Shown: piece after piece, positions 59,928 through 64,000 of the stretch
Position numbering within the stretch: position 1 is the first letter of the stretch
Layout: the number at the start of each line of letters is the position of its first letter
Assembly (NCBI RefSeq): GCF_000019725.1
Contig: NC_010505.1
Span: 4,449,001 to 4,513,000, forward strand
Direction: 5' to 3'
Source: Methylobacterium radiotolerans JCM 2831
GTDB lineage: Bacteria > Pseudomonadota > Alphaproteobacteria > Rhizobiales > Beijerinckiaceae
Length of the DNA stretch: 64,000 nt
Notes under the pieces: generated by a model
Told to the model about the DNA's origin: nothing
What the model saw: the letters and a program-made list of their open reading frames with translations, nothing else
Database searches by the model: none
Made by a program: the position numbers and the translations under genes

Positions 59928-62147
59928 ATGAAGTTCGACACCGCCGCGGGCCCGAACCCGATCGACCGCCTCAAGGTCGTCGGCCGGCCCACCGACCGCA
60001 TCGACGGCAAGTACAAGACCACCGGCACCGCGCCCTACGCGTACGAGCGCCACGACGCGGCCCCCGACGCCGCCTACGGCTACGTGCTGGGCTCCGCCAT
60101 CGCCAAGGGCCGGGTGCGCAGCATCGACACGGCCTCGGCCCGGCAGGCGCCCGGCGTCGTCGCCGTCGTCACCACCCTCGACACGCCGCGGATCGAGCGC
60201 GGCGTGATGAACGTCGCCTACCTGTTCGGCGGCGACGTGATCCAGCACTACCACCAGGCGATCGCCGTGGTGGTGGCCGAGACCTTCGAGCAGGCCCGCG
60301 CGGCCGCCTTCCTGGTGACGGTCGATTACGCCCCCGAGGCCGGTGCGTTCGACCTCGCCGCCGCGGCGAAGACCGCCGAGCCGGTCCCGGCCGACAGCGG
60401 CGAGGGCAGCGGCGGCGACGGCGAGGAGCGGGTCGGCGATTTCGAGGGCGCCTTCGCGCAGGCGCCCGTGACGCTCGACGCGACCTACACGACGTCCGAC
60501 GAGAGCCACGCCATGATGGAGCCGCACGCCACGACGGCGGCCTGGGACGGCGACCGGGTCACGCTCTGGACCGCCAACCAGATGATCGGCTGGGGCCACG
60601 GCAGCCTCGCCAAGATGCTCGGCCTGCCGAAGGACAAGGTCCGGCTCGACGCGCCCTACGTCGGCGGCGGCTTCGGCGGCAAGCTGTTCGTGCGCGCCGA
60701 CGCGGTGCTGGCGGCGCTCGCCGCGAAGGCGGCGGGGCGGCCCGTGAAGGTGGCGCTGACGCGCCCGCTCATCGCCAACAACACCACGCACCGGCCGGCC
60801 ACGATCCAGCGGGTGCGGATCGGCGCGACCCAGGACGGCACCATCACGGCGATCGCGCACGAGAGCACGTCGGGCAACCTGCCGGACGGCGACCCCGAGA
60901 CGGCGGTGAACCAGACCAAGTACCTCTACGCGGGGGCGAACCGCCTGACCGCCATGAAGCTCGCCCGTCTCGACCTGCCCGAGGGCAACGCCATGCGGGC
61001 GCCGGGCGAGGCCCCGGGGCTGGCGGTGCTCGAGGTCGCCATGGACGAGATGGCGGAGAAGCTCGGCCTCGACCCGGTGGAGTTCCGCATCCGCAACGAC
61101 ACGCAGGTCGTCCCGACCCAGCCGGACCTGCGCTTCTCACACCGCGACCTCGTCGGCTGCCTCAAGCTCGGCGCCGAGCGGTTCGGCTGGGCCAGGCGCA
61201 ACCCGAAGCCCGGCCAGGTCCGGGAGGGGCAGTGGCTCGTCGGGCACGGCATGGCGGCGGCCTTCCGCGACAACATGGTGCTGAAGTCGGGCGCCCGGGT
61301 GCGGCTCTCGGCCGACGGCACGGTCACGGTCGAGACCGACATGACCGATATCGGCACCGGCAGCTACACGATCATCGCGCAGACCGCCGCCGAGATGATG
61401 GGCGTGCCCCTCGACCGGGTCGTGGCGCGGCTCGGCGACTCGGACTTCCCGGTCTCGTCGGGCTCGGGCGGCCAGTTCGGCGCCAACTCGTCGACCGCGG
61501 GCGTCTACGCGGCCTGCGTGAAACTGCGGGAGGCGGTCGCGCAGAAGCTCGGCTTCAACGCCACCGACGCGGTGTTCGAGGACGGCGAGGTCCGCGCCGG
61601 CAACCGCGCCATCCCGCTGGCCCAGGCCGCCGCCGACGGCGAACTGGTGGCCGAGGACGCGATCGAGTTCGGCAAGTTCTCGAAGACGCAGCAGGTCTCG
61701 ACCTTCGGGGCCCACTTCGTCGAGGTCGCGGTGGATGCCGACACCGCCGAGGTCCGGGTGCGGCGGATGCTGGCGGTCTGCGCGGCGGGGCGCATCCTCA
61801 ACCCCAAATCCGCCCGCAGCCAGGTGATCGGCGGGATGGTCATGGGCACCGGCGCGGCCCTGATGGAGGAGCTCGCCGTCGACACCAAGCGCGGCTTCTT
61901 CGCCAACCACGACCTCGCCGGCTACGAGGTGCCGGTCCACGCCGACATCCCGCACCAGGAGGTGATCTTCCTCGACGAGGTCGACCCGATGTCCTCACCC
62001 ATGAAGGCCAAGGGCGTGGGTGAGCTCGGCATCTCGGGGGTCGGCGCCGCGGTCGCGAACGCGATCTACAACGCCACCGGCATCCGCGTGCGCGACTACC
62101 CGATCACCCTCGACAAGCTCCTCGACCGCATGCCGGACGCGGCCTGA
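59928..62147 (+). CDS. paoC: PaoC-type aldehyde oxidoreductase, molybdenum subunit
   Basis: A protein of 739 residues of the xanthine oxidase large-subunit family. Molybdopterin-contact motifs are YVGGGFGGKLFVRAD and MRAPGEAPGLAVLEVAMDEMA; the catalytic Glu699 lies in KAKGVGELGI near the C-terminus. It oxidises aldehydes to acids with water as the oxygen source, relevant in a methylotroph that handles formaldehyde and aromatic aldehydes. It starts 3 bases after paoB. The chaperone PaoD is not in the window, although a paoD-like gene usually follows. Confidence 0.93.
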   Translation: MKFDTAAGPNPIDRLKVVGRPTDRIDGKYKTTGTAPYAYERHDAAPDAAYGYVLGSAIAKGRVRSIDTASARQAPGVVAVVTTLDTPRIERGVMNVAYLFGGDVIQHYHQAIAVVVAETFEQARAAAFLVTVDYAPEAGAFDLAAAAKTAEPVPADSGEGSGGDGEERVGDFEGAFAQAPVTLDATYTTSDESHAMMEPHATTAAWDGDRVTLWTANQMIGWGHGSLAKMLGLPKDKVRLDAPYVGGGFGGKLFVRADAVLAALAAKAAGRPVKVALTRPLIANNTTHRPATIQRVRIGATQDGTITAIAHESTSGNLPDGDPETAVNQTKYLYAGANRLTAMKLARLDLPEGNAMRAPGEAPGLAVLEVAMDEMAEKLGLDPVEFRIRNDTQVVPTQPDLRFSHRDLVGCLKLGAERFGWARRNPKPGQVREGQWLVGHGMAAAFRDNMVLKSGARVRLSADGTVTVETDMTDIGTGSYTIIAQTAAEMMGVPLDRVVARLGDSDFPVSSGSGGQFGANSSTAGVYAACVKLREAVAQKLGFNATDAVFEDGEVRAGNRAIPLAQAAADGELVAEDAIEFGKFSKTQQVSTFGAHFVEVAVDADTAEVRVRRMLAVCAAGRILNPKSARSQVIGGMVMGTGAALMEELAVDTKRGFFANHDLAGYEVPVHADIPHQEVIFLDEVDPMSSPMKAKGVGELGISGVGAAVANAIYNATGIRVRDYPITLDKLLDRMPDAA

Positions 62148-62156
62148 CCGGGGCGC

Positions 62157-62180
62157 GGGGACGTCCTGCCGGGCGTCCCC
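62157..62180 (+). terminator. Hairpin between converging paoC and a DUF6894 gene
   Basis: GGGGACG and CGTCCCC pair over 7 bp, with CC/GG extending the stem inside. It begins 9 bases after the paoC stop and ends at the stop codon of the opposite gene. No T-tract. Confidence 0.5.
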
Positions 62181-62410
62181 TACGGGTCCACGACGTGGAA
62201 GCTGGCCCGGGCCAGCATCACGAGGCGACCGTCCTCGTCGTAGGCGCGGGCGGTGAAGTCGTTCACCCCGGTCTCCTCGCCCTCGTCGTGCAGGAGCGCC
62301 GTCAGGGTCCGGCGCAGCAGGTCCCGCAGGGCGGCCCGGTCCGGGAGGACCGTGCCCTCGTCGTCCCGGACGGCGACGTGGTCGACGGTGTCGATGAAGT
62401 AGCGCGGCAT
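62180..62410 (-). CDS. DUF6894 family protein
   Basis: A protein of 76 residues with the family start MPRYFIDTVDHVAVRDDEG and end ARAYDEDGRLVMLARASFHV. DUF6894 proteins are short, occur in many copies in Methylobacterium and Rhizobiales and have no known function. A second, more divergent copy lies at 42995-43243. It sits between paoC (converging) and the TonB receptor gene. Confidence 0.8.
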   Translation of the reverse strand: MPRYFIDTVDHVAVRDDEGTVLPDRAALRDLLRRTLTALLHDEGEETGVNDFTARAYDEDGRLVMLARASFHVVDP

Positions 62411-62565
62411 GGGTGTCTCCGGGATCGGAATGACCGGGACGGGAGCGCCCGCAAGCCTCGCCGATGGCCGATCAGGGATACAGATCGGGTCGGCCGCCGC
62501 ACTCATCTGGGTTTGAAAGTCCGGGCTCATCGTCCGGGCGCGAAGACGCGATGCCTCAAACGGAA

Positions 62566-62592
62566 GAGGGGCCGCGGATCCCGCAGCCCCTC
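62566..62592 (-). terminator. Terminator of the TonB receptor gene
   Basis: On the minus strand GAGGGGCTGCGG and CCGCGGCCCCTC form a 12-bp stem (one wobble) with a 3-base loop, 27 bases after the receptor stop. It is followed by CTTCCGTTTG, a weak T-rich tail. Confidence 0.7.
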
Positions 62593-62619
62593 GCTCCGTC
62601 GTTCCCCCCTCGGACGGGC

Positions 62620-64000
62620 TCAGTACTTCCGGATGATCGGCTCCGGCGCCATCGGGACCGGATCCGCCCCGAACCGGTAGGTCAGGCCGGCGTAGATCGA
62701 GAGCGGCTGCGCCAGGGTCGTGGTCCGCGGGTCGTTGATCGACAGGTTGCCGGCGACCGCGCCCGTCTCCGCGAAGGTGCCGAACGTGGCGTAGCGGTTG
62801 TTGGTCAGGTTGGTGATCAGCCCGAAGATCTCCAGGTTCTTGCTGACCTGATACTTCGTCGTCAGGTTCATCACGTAGTAGGCCGGCAGCTTGCGGTTGA
62901 GGTTCGACTCGTCGCCCCGGTAGTAGGACGACGAGAAGGCCGAGACGTTGAGGCCGAAGCGCCAGTTCGGGGTGATGCTGTACTCGAAGCCCGCCTTGAT
63001 CTGGCGATCGGGGATCAGCGGGATCTTGTCGCCCGGCCGGACGCGGATGCCGCCGTTCGGGATCACGTCGCCGCCCGCGGCGCCGCCGGCCGCGCCGGTG
63101 CTCGCCAGCGGGTTGTTGGGCGACGAGAGGGTCGCGTTGAACTGGAAGGTCGCGTCGACCAGGGCGTAGTTGGCGTAGACCAGCAGGTCGGGCGTGACCG
63201 CGTACTCGGCGCCGACCTCGATGCCCTGGCGCCGGGTCGCGGGCACGTTGATGTAGTAGGCGCGGGCGGCGTTGCCGGCGACGGCGACCTGGTAGAGGTC
63301 GTTGCTCAGGTCGGTGCGGTAGACGCCGGCCTTGTAGGTGAGGGCGCCGCCCGACAGGAAGGCCGGGATCACGCCGCGGAAGCCGGCCTCGTAGGTCCGG
63401 CCGGTGACCTGCTTGAGCGGCGGGTCCGCCACCAGCGAGTTCGGCAGCAGGCACGGCTGGGTCGGGCTGGAGCAGGACAGTTCCAGCGGGGTCGGGGCGC
63501 GGTTCGACTCCGAGTAGCCGCCGTAGAGGTTGAGCGCCGGGTCGAACTGGTAGGTCAGGCCCGCGAGCGGGTTGACCTTGGTGTACTCGTGGGCGCCGGT
63601 CACGTCCGGCGCGAAGCCGGTCTGGTCCCGGGTCTGGATGCGCGCGTAGTTGAGCCGGAAGCCGCCGGTCAGCGACAGCCGGTCGGTCACGTCCAGTGTG
63701 TCGGTGGCGTAGAGGCCGAGATACAGGGTCGAGCCGCTGACGTTGCTCGGCGCGAGGCCGATCGCCCCGAGGGTGCGGATGTCCGGCGTGCCGAGGCCCG
63801 GGATCGTGCCGTAGTACGGGTTGTTCGGGTCGACGGTGATCGACAGGTTCGGGTTGATGACGCCCAGCTGGCTGGACGATTTGAACGCGAAGGTGGAGGC
63901 GTCGACGCTGCCGCCGACCACGAAGGCGTTGTTCAGGCCGAAGATCCGGTCGCGGTTGGCGGCCTGGAGCGAGCCGCCGTAGGATTCGGCCTCGGTGAGG
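62620..64000 (-). CDS. TonB-dependent receptor (partial, N-terminus outside window)
   Basis: About 459 C-terminal residues of an outer-membrane TonB-dependent receptor; the frame is open to the right edge. Beta-barrel repeats (YGGYSESNRAPTPLELSC, then YEVG-type strands, LVYANYALVDATFQFNATL, EYSITPNWRFGLNVSAFS) and the barrel end SIYAGLTYRFG are typical, although a short tail (PVPMAPEPIIRKY) follows. The plug and TonB box are not visible, so the ligand (siderophore, metal complex, vitamin or other) cannot be told. A GTG in the frame at 63921 is internal, not the start. Confidence 0.88.
   Translation of the reverse strand, partial: LTEAESYGGSLQAANRDRIFGLNNAFVVGGSVDASTFAFKSSSQLGVINPNLSITVDPNNPYYGTIPGLGTPDIRTLGAIGLAPSNVSGSTLYLGLYATDTLDVTDRLSLTGGFRLNYARIQTRDQTGFAPDVTGAHEYTKVNPLAGLTYQFDPALNLYGGYSESNRAPTPLELSCSSPTQPCLLPNSLVADPPLKQVTGRTYEAGFRGVIPAFLSGGALTYKAGVYRTDLSNDLYQVAVAGNAARAYYINVPATRRQGIEVGAEYAVTPDLLVYANYALVDATFQFNATLSSPNNPLASTGAAGGAAGGDVIPNGGIRVRPGDKIPLIPDRQIKAGFEYSITPNWRFGLNVSAFSSSYYRGDESNLNRKLPAYYVMNLTTKYQVSKNLEIFGLITNLTNNRYATFGTFAETGAVAGNLSINDPRTTTLAQPLSIYAGLTYRFGADPVPMAPEPIIRKY

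Noticed and set aside
1..64000. tRNA, rRNA genes, CRISPR arrays or intact insertion sequences
   Set aside because: No TPsiC-like arm in a cloverleaf setting, no regularly spaced identical repeats with spacers, and no transposase-like protein were found in the gaps. A covariance-model scan would be needed to exclude small RNAs.
62620..64000. Assignment of the TonB receptor to lanthanide uptake (lutH)
   Set aside because: It would fit a methylotroph, but the plug domain is outside the window and no other lut gene is nearby.

Overview
The window is very GC-rich chromosomal DNA and almost certainly comes from a Methylobacterium-type alphaproteobacterium. The main evidence is a complete calcium-type methanol dehydrogenase operon (mxaF-J-G-I-R-S-A-C-K-L, minus strand, 1-9306). 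Its MxaF, MxaI and cytochrome cL match those of pink-pigmented methylotrophs residue by residue around the active sites. Other alphaproteobacterial marks are a MucR/Ros regulator, a RopB/Omp25-like porin, an HWE histidine kinase, an EcfG-type promoter, a LexA box of the GTTC-N7-GTTC type and DUF6894 proteins. No rRNA, tRNA, CRISPR array or intact insertion sequence was seen.

Layout. (1) 1-9507: mxa operon with a recognisable mxaF promoter and two intercistronic hairpins. (2) 9675-17284, plus strand: trypsin-like protease, cytochrome P450, a membrane GGDEF-EAL protein, a sulfolactate-dehydrogenase-like enzyme and the periplasmic sulfite dehydrogenase pair sorAB. (3) 17327-24038, minus strand: metallophosphoesterase, ArsB/NhaD-like transporter, internally duplicated DUF606 permease, membrane-anchored TAXI protein, CHASE3-adenylate cyclase and a small membrane protein. 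(4) 25086-31775, plus strand: a methionine-type ABC transporter (metQ-N-I) followed by two SfnB/DszC-like flavoproteins and an NtaA/SnaA-type FMN monooxygenase, probably an organosulfur-scavenging operon. (5) 31727-38668: an ionotropic-glutamate-receptor-like channel with an AraC regulator, then a large subtilase autotransporter of mosaic composition. (6) 38717-47684: response regulator and HWE kinase, ferritin-like DUF892 protein, many small unknown proteins, a MucR variant, a GAF protein and a porin. (7) 47816-57794: MFS transporter, orphan peptide-binding protein, PAS protein, CYTH protein, NUDIX hydrolase and a MHYT-GGDEF-EAL protein. (8) 57936-64000: a small Cys-rich protein with a stress promoter, a PaoABC-type molybdenum aldehyde oxidoreductase, and the C-terminal part of a TonB-dependent receptor.

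How it fits together. The mxa genes oxidise methanol in the periplasm and pass electrons to cytochrome cL. SorAB likewise passes electrons from sulfite to a periplasmic cytochrome c. The met/sfn-like genes would import sulfur compounds and release sulfite. The PaoABC-like enzyme would remove aldehydes. Two GGDEF-EAL proteins, one adenylate cyclase, an HWE kinase/receiver pair and MucR give the region much signalling capacity.

The most unusual items are: five 14-bp repeats running into a start codon (27805-27874); a one-mismatch parS-like site (39010-39025); the bacterial iGluR-like channel; the TAXI-cyclase pairing; the MucR that lacks its zinc-ligand cysteine; and the LexA and EcfG sites in front of unknown small genes. 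Most start codons were chosen from ribosome binding sites and overlaps. Functions of the small genes are largely unknown.
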